Position numbers and translations under genes: made by a program. From CAG-791 sp003447895 (GTDB lineage Bacteria > Bacillota > Clostridia > Lachnospirales > Lachnospiraceae), in NCBI GenBank assembly GCA_946620035.1, contig CAMOMX010000064.1:1-11667 (forward strand): a DNA stretch of 11,667 nt. Direction: 5' to 3'. Of this stretch, positions 5,263-11,667 are shown piece after piece; positions within the stretch are counted from its first letter, which is position 1, and each line of letters begins with the position of its first letter. Below the pieces are notes generated by a model. The model worked only from the letters and a program-made list of their open reading frames with translations. It was not told the origin of the DNA and made no database searches.

Positions 5263-8127
5263 TCACTCGCCGCTGTCCGGGTCATCCAGGCTGTCCAGGT
5301 GCTCCTTGAGGGCTTTGGCCGTCTCCTCACTCATCCCTGCCAAAATACCGCCGCCCTTAGTGCCCTCCCTCTTCTCATAGTGCTCGCGCATCAGGCTCTT
5401 TGTCTTGACGAGCTCCTCCAGGAGGTTCTGCGCGGACATGCGGAAAGCGCCTGCGCCGTAGATGATCACCTGCTCCACGGCATCGGAAGTGGCCACTGTC
5501 ACCTTATACTTTTTGCTCAGTTCGTGGGCCGCCTTTTCGATATAGAGGTCCGCCGTCTCCGCCTCTTTCGTGTAGATGACGTCGATCCCGCCCACATGGA
5601 TCACTTCGCCCCGTCCTCCGCGCACCTTGTAGGCGTCGAAGACCAGGATCACATGTTCCTTCCGAAAGCCCGCAAAGTCCACGATCATGTCGATCAGCTT
5701 GTCTCGGGCCGCCATGATGTCTTTCAGCGCCAGCTCCCGCAGGTCCTCCCAGGCGAATACGATGTTGTATCCGTCGATCAGGAGGTACTCTTTCTCGGTC
5801 ACTTTTTTGGCAAGATGGGACCGCTTGTCCGGCGGATCGGCGCTTATGACGCGCGATGCCTTCTTCCACGATTTGCGGGCGCCCCTGCCTGCTCCGTCAT
5901 CGTCCTCGTCACTTCCGAAACGGCTTTTGATAGGGCCGTAGGTCCGCTCGAAGATCCGGCGAAGCTCATTCTCTTCGGCGAAGAAACGGGCCTCCCGCTC
6001 GCTGAAAGAAGAAGGGGCTTCCTCTTTTTTGACGCCGCCGCGCATTCCGGTCCTTCCGAATCCCTCGTAACGGAGGTCCTCCTCCCAGGACTCGTCATAT
6101 CCCTGCATCGCCTTTCCGGTCCCCGGTCCGTCCGAGGGGTCCCGCCAGCCGGAGTCGACATGCATGCGCTCCCGGACTTCGTACCAGGGCACCGGCGTGC
6201 CCGCCCCGTGCGCGCAGAAGACGGATCCGGTCGGGTTTCGAAGATCCAGCTCCGGGTCGTAGCCGGAGGCCGCGATGACCTCCTCGGCATTGACGCAGGG
6301 CTCATAGCCCTTGAGCGTGCAGGTGATCTGCCCCTCTCCTCTCGTGTAGGCCGCCAGCGTCTCCGCGTAGTTGGCGATCCTGGAGACCGGCGCGCTTCCC
6401 GTGATGACGGAGCGCCCCTCCTCGAGGTCCGGCTGCGTGAAATTCGCGCCCATCTGCTGCAGGTCCGTGAGGGCCCTGCCCAGGCAGTCCTGTGGAATCT
6501 CCAGGCGAAAATTGTAGAAGGGCTCCAAAAGGACACTCTCTGTCATCATCAGACCCTGCCGCACAGCGCGGTAGGTCGCCTGGCGGAAATCTCCGCCCTC
6601 CGTGTGCTTGAGGTGCGCCTTTCCGGTCAAAAGAGAGATCTTCATATCGGTGATCTCTGCCCCCGTGAGAACGCCGCGGTGCCGCTTCTCCTCGAGGTGC
6701 GTCATGATGAGCCTCTGCCAGTTGACGGCCAGGACATCGGCCCTGCAGCGGTTCTCAAACACAAGGCCGCTCCCCGGAACGCCCGGCTCCAGAAGGAGGT
6801 GCACTTCCGCATAGTGGCGAAGGGGCTCGAAGTGGCCCACGCCCTCTGTCGCTCTCGCGATCGTCTCTTTGTAAATGATCGAGGGGTCCCCGAATCGGAC
6901 GACCATTCCAAGCCTCTCATAGATCATGCGCTGCAGGATCTCCTTCTGCACCTGTCCCATGATCTGCGCCGTGATCTCCTTCTTCTCCTCGTCGTAGCTT
7001 AGATGCAGCGTCGGGTCCTCCTCTTCCAGGACAGACAGGTCCCTGTAGGCCTTGAAGAGGTCCTGTCCCGGCGGCAGGATCACCGCGCACCGAAGGACCG
7101 GCTGCAGAAGCTCCTCCGCTCCGCCGGACTCGGCGCCGATCCCCTGACCGATCCTGGTCCTGGTAAGGCCGGTCACCGCGCAGACTTCTCCCGCGGAGGC
7201 TTCCTGCGCCGTCTCAAACTTTCCGCCCGAATACAGCCGGATCTGCTCCACCTTTTCGGGACTCCCCTTTTCATCGAGGCAGTCGGAAAGAGGCGTCTTC
7301 ACCGTCAGCTTTCCGCCGGTCAGCTTCATCCAGGTGAGCCTCTGCCCGCCGTCTCTGGTGATCTTAAAGACCCTGGCGCCAAATTCCCCGCCGTAGGCGG
7401 GCGGCTCGATCAGCGTATCCAGGCACTCCAGAAGCTCCCGGACGCCCTGCTCGCGGAGCGCCGCGCCAAAGAGCACCGGAAACATCTTCCTCGCTGCAGT
7501 CAGGGCACGGATCTGTTCGATCGTGACCGGCTCGCCCTCCAGATAGGCATTCAGAAGTTCATCGTCGCAGACCGCGATCTCCTCCTGGACCTCCGCGCTC
7601 TGCAGCATCTGCGCGAGGGCGCCGCTTTCCGGTCCGCCCGGCATCACGTCCACGCATCGGCTGCTCAGCTCTTTCTGAATCGCCGCAAGAAGCGCCTCCC
7701 TGTCGGCGCCGCTCTGGTCCATCTTGTTGACAAATACAAAGACCGGCACGCTGTAGTGCTCAAGGAGCCTCCACAGAACCCGCACCTGCCCGTTCACGCC
7801 GTCCGCCGCGCTGATGACCAGGACCGCGCAGTCTAAAATGCCAAGGACGCGCTCCATCTCCGTCGAGAAATCGACGTGCCCAGGCGTGTCCTGAAGGGTA
7901 TAGGTCCTTGTGACATCCCCTCTCTCCGATGTAAATCTCGCCTGCTTGGAGAAGATGGTGATGCCTCTCTCTTTTTCCATTTGGTCAGTATCCAGGAACG
8001 CGTCGCCGTGGTCCACCCGCCCGGCCTTTCTGACCGCGCCGGTGATGTGAAGAAGCGCCTCCGAGAGCGTCGTCTTTCCGGCGTCCACATGGGCCAGGAT
8101 TCCCAGAATCATATTCTGCTTAGTCAT
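5263..8127 (-). CDS. TetM/EF-G-like ribosome-associated GTPase fused to an Rae1/YacP-like NYN endoribonuclease domain
   Basis: A 954-residue cytoplasmic fusion. Residues 1 to about 650 follow ribosomal protection proteins (TetM is about 639 residues): G1 AHVDAGKT (12-19), G2 RGITI (54-58), G3 DTPGH (80-84), G4 NKMD (134-137), then domains II-V ending near LKGYEPC. A charged linker (about 655-775) has no counterpart in TetM. Residues 778-908 match YacP/Rae1, the B. subtilis endonuclease that cuts mRNA in the ribosomal A site: DGYNIVFAW with Asp785, VFDAYK with Asp831, TKEAETADLYIEK with Asp860, ATSD with Asp882, and GAGAFRMSAQNLLEE. The acidic metal-binding residues look intact. In the TetM loop that enters the tetracycline site, the remembered YSPVS reads HLKHT here, so drug protection is doubtful; a ribosome-rescue or mRNA-cleavage role is inferred. 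The start at 8127 lacks a good ribosome binding site (only GGA about 12 nt upstream). The gene is divergent from purC. Confidence 0.88.
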   Translation of the reverse strand: MTKQNMILGILAHVDAGKTTLSEALLHITGAVRKAGRVDHGDAFLDTDQMEKERGITIFSKQARFTSERGDVTRTYTLQDTPGHVDFSTEMERVLGILDCAVLVISAADGVNGQVRVLWRLLEHYSVPVFVFVNKMDQSGADREALLAAIQKELSSRCVDVMPGGPESGALAQMLQSAEVQEEIAVCDDELLNAYLEGEPVTIEQIRALTAARKMFPVLFGAALREQGVRELLECLDTLIEPPAYGGEFGARVFKITRDGGQRLTWMKLTGGKLTVKTPLSDCLDEKGSPEKVEQIRLYSGGKFETAQEASAGEVCAVTGLTRTRIGQGIGAESGGAEELLQPVLRCAVILPPGQDLFKAYRDLSVLEEEDPTLHLSYDEEKKEITAQIMGQVQKEILQRMIYERLGMVVRFGDPSIIYKETIARATEGVGHFEPLRHYAEVHLLLEPGVPGSGLVFENRCRADVLAVNWQRLIMTHLEEKRHRGVLTGAEITDMKISLLTGKAHLKHTEGGDFRQATYRAVRQGLMMTESVLLEPFYNFRLEIPQDCLGRALTDLQQMGANFTQPDLEEGRSVITGSAPVSRIANYAETLAAYTRGEGQITCTLKGYEPCVNAEEVIAASGYDPELDLRNPTGSVFCAHGAGTPVPWYEVRERMHVDSGWRDPSDGPGTGKAMQGYDESWEEDLRYEGFGRTGMRGGVKKEEAPSSFSEREARFFAEENELRRIFERTYGPIKSRFGSDEDDDGAGRGARKSWKKASRVISADPPDKRSHLAKKVTEKEYLLIDGYNIVFAWEDLRELALKDIMAARDKLIDMIVDFAGFRKEHVILVFDAYKVRGGRGEVIHVGGIDVIYTKEAETADLYIEKAAHELSKKYKVTVATSDAVEQVIIYGAGAFRMSAQNLLEELVKTKSLMREHYEKREGTKGGGILAGMSEETAKALKEHLDSLDDPDSGE

Positions 8128-8179
8128 ATCTTTGATCCGATTTTCTTTCTAAAAAGCACAATTTTAGTACACAAAGCGA

Positions 8180-8207
8180 TTGTTTTGCACCAAAAAATGA
8201 TTATACT
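8180..8207 (+). promoter_or_regulatory. purC: Candidate sigma-A promoter for purC
   Basis: TTGTTT (8180-8185) and TATACT (8202-8207) are separated by 16 bp in an AT-rich gap between divergent genes. The -10 matches five of six consensus bases; the -35 is moderate. Start of transcription would be near 8214, leaving a leader of about 100 nt. The same -10 sequence read on the minus strand gives a TATAAT that could serve the divergent GTPase-nuclease gene, although no good -35 was found for it. In the leader, CCACAA (8269-8274) can pair with TTGTGG (8284-8289). I do not recognise a purine riboswitch or a PurR box. Confidence 0.4.
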
Positions 8208-8315
8208 TAAAAGGTGTTTTCTATTACAGACACAATTTCAGGAAATACACTTTTCTAAAAGCAGAATACCACAAAGACAAGCGTTGTGGAGAGGCAAATC
8301 GAAGGAGGAAAAAGC

Positions 8316-9188
8316 ATGCAGGAATACACCCCCGTCAAGGAAGGTAAGGTACGTGAGATCTATGACATCGGCGACAAGCTCATTATGGTGGCGACTGACA
8401 GGATCTCCGCGTTTGACGTCATTCTGAAGAACAAGATCGTGAAGAAGGGGACCGTCCTCACGCAGATGTCCCGTTTCTGGTTCGACCTCACAAAGGATAT
8501 CATTCCCAATCACATGATCAGTGTCGATGTAAACGACATGCCCGAGTTCTTCCGCCAGGAGCGCTTCGACGGAAACAGCATGCTGTGCAGAAAGCTCACA
8601 ATGCTCCCCATCGAGTGCATCGTCCGCGGCTATATCACAGGAAGCGGTTGGGCCAGCTACAAGAAAGACGGCACCGTCTGCGGCATCAAGCTCCCTGAGG
8701 GACTTTCCGAGTGCGACAAGCTCCCCGAGCCCATCTACACTCCCAGCACAAAGGCCGAGATCGGCGATCACGACGAGAACATCAGCTTTGAGAGAAGCAT
8801 CGAAGTTCTCGAGAAGGAATTTCCCGGCCACGGGCAGGAATATGCCGAGACGATCCGCGACTGCACCATCGCGCTTTACAAGAAGTGCGCCGATTACGCC
8901 CTGACAAGAGGCATCATCATTGCGGATACCAAGTTTGAGTTCGGCCTCGATGAGAACGGCAAAGTCGTCCTCGGCGACGAGATGCTCACACCCGACAGCA
9001 GCCGCTTCTGGCCCCTCGAAGGCTATGAGCCCGGACACGGACAGCCCTCCTTCGACAAGCAGTTTGTCCGCGACTGGCTGAAGGCCAATCCCGACAGCGA
9101 TTACCTGCTGCCCCAGGATGTCATCGACAAGACCATTGACAAGTACAAAGAAGCCTATCACCTTTTGACCGGAGATACGATTGACTGA
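8316..9188 (+). CDS. purC: Phosphoribosylaminoimidazole-succinocarboxamide synthase (SAICAR synthetase)
   Basis: PurC joins aspartate to the carboxyl of CAIR using ATP, a step of de novo purine synthesis in the cytoplasm. The 290-residue protein shows the ATP-binding N-terminus (KEGKVREIYDIGDKLIMVATDRISAFD, residues 8-34), the family signature IECIVRGYITGS (99-110), KAEIGDHDE (147-154), and the substrate-binding stretch IIADTKFEFG then GDEMLTPDSSRFW (201-232). This is the longer form, about 290 residues, common in clostridia, rather than the enteric form of about 240. The ATG at 8316 is preceded by GAAGGAGG with an 8-nt spacer; an in-frame GTG at 8286 has no such site. The stop overlaps the next gene by 8 nt, so they are translationally coupled. 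No other purine gene is visible nearby. Confidence 0.97.
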   Translation: MQEYTPVKEGKVREIYDIGDKLIMVATDRISAFDVILKNKIVKKGTVLTQMSRFWFDLTKDIIPNHMISVDVNDMPEFFRQERFDGNSMLCRKLTMLPIECIVRGYITGSGWASYKKDGTVCGIKLPEGLSECDKLPEPIYTPSTKAEIGDHDENISFERSIEVLEKEFPGHGQEYAETIRDCTIALYKKCADYALTRGIIIADTKFEFGLDENGKVVLGDEMLTPDSSRFWPLEGYEPGHGQPSFDKQFVRDWLKANPDSDYLLPQDVIDKTIDKYKEAYHLLTGDTID

Positions 9189-9759
9189 AAATCCGAAATC
9201 CATAGAATATGAGCTCATAAGGAGCCGGCGAAAGACACTGGCCGTAGAGATAAGGCCTGACGGGCGTCTCATCGTTCGCGCCCCGCTCCGCCTCCCGCAA
9301 AGGGAGATCGACCGCTTTCTCTCAGATAAGAGCGATTGGATCCGCTCTCACCGCGCCAAAGTCCTCAAAAGCAAGGCGCAGGAGGAGGCCAATCCAGTCC
9401 TTCCCCTGACCGACCTGCAGCTGCGGGGCCTCAGGAAAAGGGCCGGCGTCGCCTTCGCGGAACGCGTCGCGTACTTCGCGCCGCTTGTCGGTGTCAACTA
9501 CGGCCGGATTACGGTCCGCAGCCAAAAGACCCGCTGGGGGAGCTGCAGCAGCAAGGGGAACCTCAATTTCAACTGTCTTCTCCTTCTCGCGCCTCCCGAG
9601 GTACTCGACTATGTCGTCGTCCACGAGCTCTGCCACAGAAAAGAAATGAACCACTCGGCGCGCTTCTGGGCAGAAGTCGCCCGTGTGATTCCCGATTACA
9701 AGGTCCGCAGGAAATGGCTGAAGGATAATGGGCATCGTCTGATGCTGCTCTTAAAATAA
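9181..9759 (+). CDS. YgjP-like zinc metallopeptidase domain protein (SprT/WLM-type fold)
   Basis: A 192-residue protein of the YgjP-like (DUF45) family, related to SprT and WLM zinc peptidases. The zinc site is HELCH (148-152) with a third His at 158 (MNHSARFW), preceded by the family signature TRWGSCSSKGNLNFNC (117-132) and the helix PPEVLDYVVV. The N-terminal half (1-115) is the usual basic strand-rich part (RSRRKTLAVEIRPDGRLIVRAP). The start appears to be TTG at 9181, inside the last codons of purC: GGAG (9171-9174) lies 6 nt upstream and no in-frame ATG or GTG occurs before the conserved region. The 8-nt overlap implies coupled translation and cotranscription with purC. The substrate is not known for the family with certainty, and nothing here ties it to purine synthesis. 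Confidence 0.88.
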   Translation: MTENPKSIEYELIRSRRKTLAVEIRPDGRLIVRAPLRLPQREIDRFLSDKSDWIRSHRAKVLKSKAQEEANPVLPLTDLQLRGLRKRAGVAFAERVAYFAPLVGVNYGRITVRSQKTRWGSCSSKGNLNFNCLLLLAPPEVLDYVVVHELCHRKEMNHSARFWAEVARVIPDYKVRRKWLKDNGHRLMLLLK

Positions 9760-9772
9760 ATATTGAAAAATC

Positions 9773-9810
9773 GGCCGCCGCCACTAAGATTGTTTCTTAG
9801 GGCGGCGGCC
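9773..9810. terminator. Strong bidirectional terminator between convergent genes
   Basis: A GC-rich 10-bp outer stem (9773-9782 with 9801-9810), a single unpaired A at 9783, a 6-bp inner stem (9784-9789 with 9795-9800) and a 5-nt loop. The plus strand continues TTTCTTG, serving the purC-peptidase operon; the minus strand continues GATTTTTC, serving the flippase gene, whose stop codon is at 9819. One hairpin therefore ends both converging transcripts. Confidence 0.93.
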
Positions 9811-9818
9811 TTTCTTGT

Positions 9819-11495
9819 CTATCGGATCCATCCGATCCGCTGCAATGCCCCCAGGATCTTCGCTCCTTTCGGCGCCTGCAGGATATCATTCTTTTTCAGT
9901 CCCCCGATCTTAATGAGCACGTAGAAGTATACAACGACTGCGCACGCGATCGAGACCATCGTCGCGATCAGGTTGATCAGATAGGGCCTTTCGACCAGCA
10001 GCAATCCGCCCCGGCAGATCAGTTCGTACACGATCTTCGTCACGATTCCCATGACCACTGCTGCCACGACCGGTCTTCCGTAGACGGGCCAGACCTTCAC
10101 ACGCATCTTCAGGTACCTGCCGATAAAGCGGCTGTCGATGAGAAAGATCAGGACCGAATAGAGCACGCTGCACAGAACCAGCGCGTGGACCCCCAGGTCC
10201 GTGAACAGGATCAGGACGACCAGCACAGCGGTCTGGATGCCCAGCGCGATTCCCGCGCTGACAAGGGGCATGTGGATTCTTCCGATAGACTGAAGCACTG
10301 CGTTCATGATCGTGCCGACGGAGTAAAAGATGACCGTCACGGCCAGCTCCGCAAGAAGGAGCGACGCGGTGTCCAGCGTATCCCACTGCGGGAACAGGAG
10401 CATCGTGACGGGCTTTGCCAGAGCCATGAGCCCGACCGCGCAGGGAACCGCGATGATCAGCGTCATGCGGATCGCGTTTACGCTGCGCTTTCTGGTCTCC
10501 TTCAAGTCGCCCCTGGCGAAAGCCGTGGAGATGTTGGGCAGGATGGCCGCCGCCACTGCCGTCGCAATGGAGATCGGGATATTGGAGATCACGACCGCCT
10601 TGTTGGAGAAGAGGCCGTACAGCGTCGTCGTCATGACTTCCTCCCAGCCGCGCATGCCGATCATGACCTTCATAAAGATCGTCTGGTTGACGGAGGTGGT
10701 CAGGTTCAGGATGAAGCTGCTCAGGATAAAAGGCGTGATGACAAGGATGGTCTCCTTCATCAGGGGGCCGAAGGCCTCCTCCTCGTGTTCCGTATCCCCG
10801 TTCACGCGGGCCAGGAACATGCTCCGGTGCCTGAAATACACATAGGTCATAAAGATCAGCGCCACCAGGACGCCGCTTCCCGTTCCGAGAGCGCTCCCCA
10901 TCGCGCCGCGGATTGCCTCAGGCGTCGCGCCCTGTCCGGCCACGGAGCGCATCAGAAGGAAGGCCGCCCCGATACTGACCACCGCATTTGCGATCTGCTC
11001 CAGGATCTGGGAGACCGACGTCTGCAGCATGGACTGATTGGCCTGAAAGTATCCCCGCAGAACCCCCAGTATTCCGAACAGGAATACCGTCGGGGCAAAA
11101 ACCTGAAGCACCGGCACGCTGTTGGGCGGAACCAGTGCCCCCGCGCCAAAAAACAGAAGAAGGCTTCCTGCCACGCCAACCGCCAGTGCGTAGACCATAG
11201 AGCAGTGAAATACCTTCTGCGCGTTTCTGTAATCTCCCACCGCCATCTTCTGCGCCATCTGCTTGGAGATCGCCGAAGGGACGCCGAAGCTCGACACCAT
11301 GAGCACGATCGTGTAGATGTTGATCGCCGTGCCGTAATAGCCGTTTCCCTCGTCTCCGATGATCGCCGTCAGGGGGGATCTGTATAAGAGCCCTATGATC
11401 CTCGACAAAATACTGGCCGCCGCCAGGATTCCCGCCTGCGCCACTACATTGCCGCCTCCCAGAGAGCCGTTTTGATTTTTCTTTTCTGAAGCCAT
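9819..11495 (-). CDS. SpoVB/MurJ-family polysaccharide or lipid II flippase
   Basis: An integral membrane protein of the MVF/MATE-like superfamily, 558 residues from the start used here, with about 14 hydrophobic segments. The N-terminus carries the characteristic first helix and loop, ASILSRIIGLLYRSPLTAII followed by GDEGNGYYGTA (residues 27-56), with arginines 32 and 39 in the positions expected of lipid-linked precursor flippases, then FGVPSAISK (70-78). This fits the SpoVB/YtgP branch of Firmicutes, which flips lipid II or other undecaprenyl-linked sugars. Whether it is the essential MurJ or a sporulation paralogue cannot be told from the sequence. An in-frame GTG at 11543 would give 574 residues, but it lies at the predicted transcription start and has no ribosome binding site. 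The ATG at 11495 has AAGGA about 10 nt upstream. The gene converges with the purC operon. Confidence 0.9.
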   Translation of the reverse strand: MASEKKNQNGSLGGGNVVAQAGILAAASILSRIIGLLYRSPLTAIIGDEGNGYYGTAINIYTIVLMVSSFGVPSAISKQMAQKMAVGDYRNAQKVFHCSMVYALAVGVAGSLLLFFGAGALVPPNSVPVLQVFAPTVFLFGILGVLRGYFQANQSMLQTSVSQILEQIANAVVSIGAAFLLMRSVAGQGATPEAIRGAMGSALGTGSGVLVALIFMTYVYFRHRSMFLARVNGDTEHEEEAFGPLMKETILVITPFILSSFILNLTTSVNQTIFMKVMIGMRGWEEVMTTTLYGLFSNKAVVISNIPISIATAVAAAILPNISTAFARGDLKETRKRSVNAIRMTLIIAVPCAVGLMALAKPVTMLLFPQWDTLDTASLLLAELAVTVIFYSVGTIMNAVLQSIGRIHMPLVSAGIALGIQTAVLVVLILFTDLGVHALVLCSVLYSVLIFLIDSRFIGRYLKMRVKVWPVYGRPVVAAVVMGIVTKIVYELICRGGLLLVERPYLINLIATMVSIACAVVVYFYVLIKIGGLKKNDILQAPKGAKILGALQRIGWIR

Positions 11496-11546
11496 ATTGA
11501 GTGTGTCCTTTATTATCCGTTCTTTCCTGTTGTAATTCGTCACTCA

Positions 11547-11575
11547 ATTATAAAGGGCATTTCCCAATCTTACAA
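11547..11575 (-). promoter_or_regulatory. Sigma-A promoter of the flippase gene
   Basis: On the minus strand TTGTAA (11575-11570) and a consensus TATAAT (11552-11547) are separated by exactly 17 bp. Transcription would start near 11540, about 45 nt before the ATG at 11495, which also argues against the GTG start at 11543. The promoter lies between the flippase gene and the putative intron end at 11614, so the flippase gene does not need readthrough from the intron. Confidence 0.75.
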
Positions 11576-11613
11576 CTGTCCAAATTTTTAGCTTGCAGTT
11601 ATCGTTAAACAGA

Positions 11614-11667
11614 AATCGAGTAGGAGGGGGCGATGAGCCCCCGACCTCTCACACCACCGTACAAGCC
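11614..11667 (-). mobile_element. 3' end of a group II intron (partial domain V and domain VI)
   Basis: Read on the minus strand from the window edge, the sequence is TACGGTGGTGTGAGAGGTC, then a hairpin GGGGGC-TCATC-GCCCCC (11642-11626), then TCCTACTCGATT. From memory this is the 3' end of many bacterial group II introns: the second strand of domain V (TACGGTGGT), the joining segment, the domain VI hairpin with the nearby branch-point adenosine (TCCTAC), and the CTCGATT 3' terminus. The intron-exon junction would be near 11614. The reverse transcriptase and the rest of the intron lie outside the window, so integrity cannot be judged. A similar conserved non-intron repeat cannot be excluded. 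Confidence 0.65.

Noticed and set aside
5299..7002. 567-codon open frame on the plus strand opposite the GTPase-nuclease gene (and its continuation 7003-7836)
   Set aside because: It lies entirely antisense to a gene with clear motifs, has a composition rich in Arg, Leu, His and Asp expected from the reverse complement of GC-rich codons, and shows no domain or ribosome binding site.
5263..8127. Calling the 954-residue protein a tetracycline resistance determinant
   Set aside because: The drug-site loop differs from TetM as remembered, the protein carries a nuclease domain, and the neighbours are housekeeping genes and not a resistance island.
8208..8315. Purine riboswitch in the purC leader
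   Set aside because: The leader has only one short 6-bp hairpin and lacks the three-way-junction core sequences of purine or PRPP/ppGpp riboswitches.
8238..9272. 344-codon minus-strand open frame opposite purC
   Set aside because: Antisense to a confidently identified enzyme gene; its length follows from codon bias of purC.
10185..11387. 400-codon plus-strand open frame opposite the flippase gene
   Set aside because: It is extremely rich in Arg, Asp, His and Gln, a typical shadow of a hydrophobic membrane protein gene, with no recognisable motif.
1..11667. CRISPR array, tRNA or rRNA genes
   Set aside because: No regularly spaced direct repeats were seen, and no cloverleaf or rRNA-like stretch was noticed in any intergenic gap.

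Overview
The window looks like chromosomal DNA from an anaerobic, fairly GC-rich Firmicute, most likely Lachnospiraceae or a close clostridial relative. The reasons are a two-domain desulfoferrodoxin, an RlmD-type rRNA methyltransferase with a C-terminal extension that I recall from clostridial homologues, a SpoVB/MurJ-family flippase, strong GGAGG ribosome binding sites, and a TetM-like GTPase carrying an Rae1/YacP-type nuclease domain. No database search was run; family assignments rest on motifs read from the translations.

Left part (1 to about 3160) is AT-richer and looks accessory. All genes are on the minus strand. At the very edge is the first 18 codons of a protein beginning like phage P27-type terminase small subunits. 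Upstream of it in transcription order are a terminator that almost touches its ribosome binding site, a second long hairpin with a structured loop, a lipoprotein built of seven RCC1-like repeats, an HNH nuclease with an unrecognised N-terminal half, and a MerR-type regulator with a C-terminal four-cysteine zinc ribbon. The regulator and nuclease form a tight two-gene operon. Its promoter has a 20-bp spacer containing a 15-bp dyad, which is the classical layout of a MerR-activated promoter, so the pair is probably an autoregulated inducible nuclease unit.

Middle part (3166 to 8127, minus strand) holds housekeeping-type genes: rlmD, dfx (desulfoferrodoxin/superoxide reductase) and a 954-residue fusion of a TetM/EF-G-like ribosome-binding GTPase to an Rae1/YacP-like NYN endoribonuclease. 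A terminator between dfx and rlmD also shows that the longest rlmD reading frame starts too far upstream. The last part of rlmD is compositionally different from the rest of the gene.

Right part: purC and a YgjP-type metallopeptidase overlap on the plus strand and end in a strong bidirectional terminator shared with a convergent SpoVB/MurJ-family flippase gene. That gene has a clear sigma-A promoter. Just beyond it, the window's right edge carries what looks like the 3' end (part of domain V, domain VI, and the exon junction) of a group II intron on the minus strand.

The strongest candidates for undescribed biology are the GTPase-Rae1 fusion, which would put an A-site mRNA nuclease on a GTPase that binds the ribosomal A-site region, and the MerR/HNH unit with its operator.
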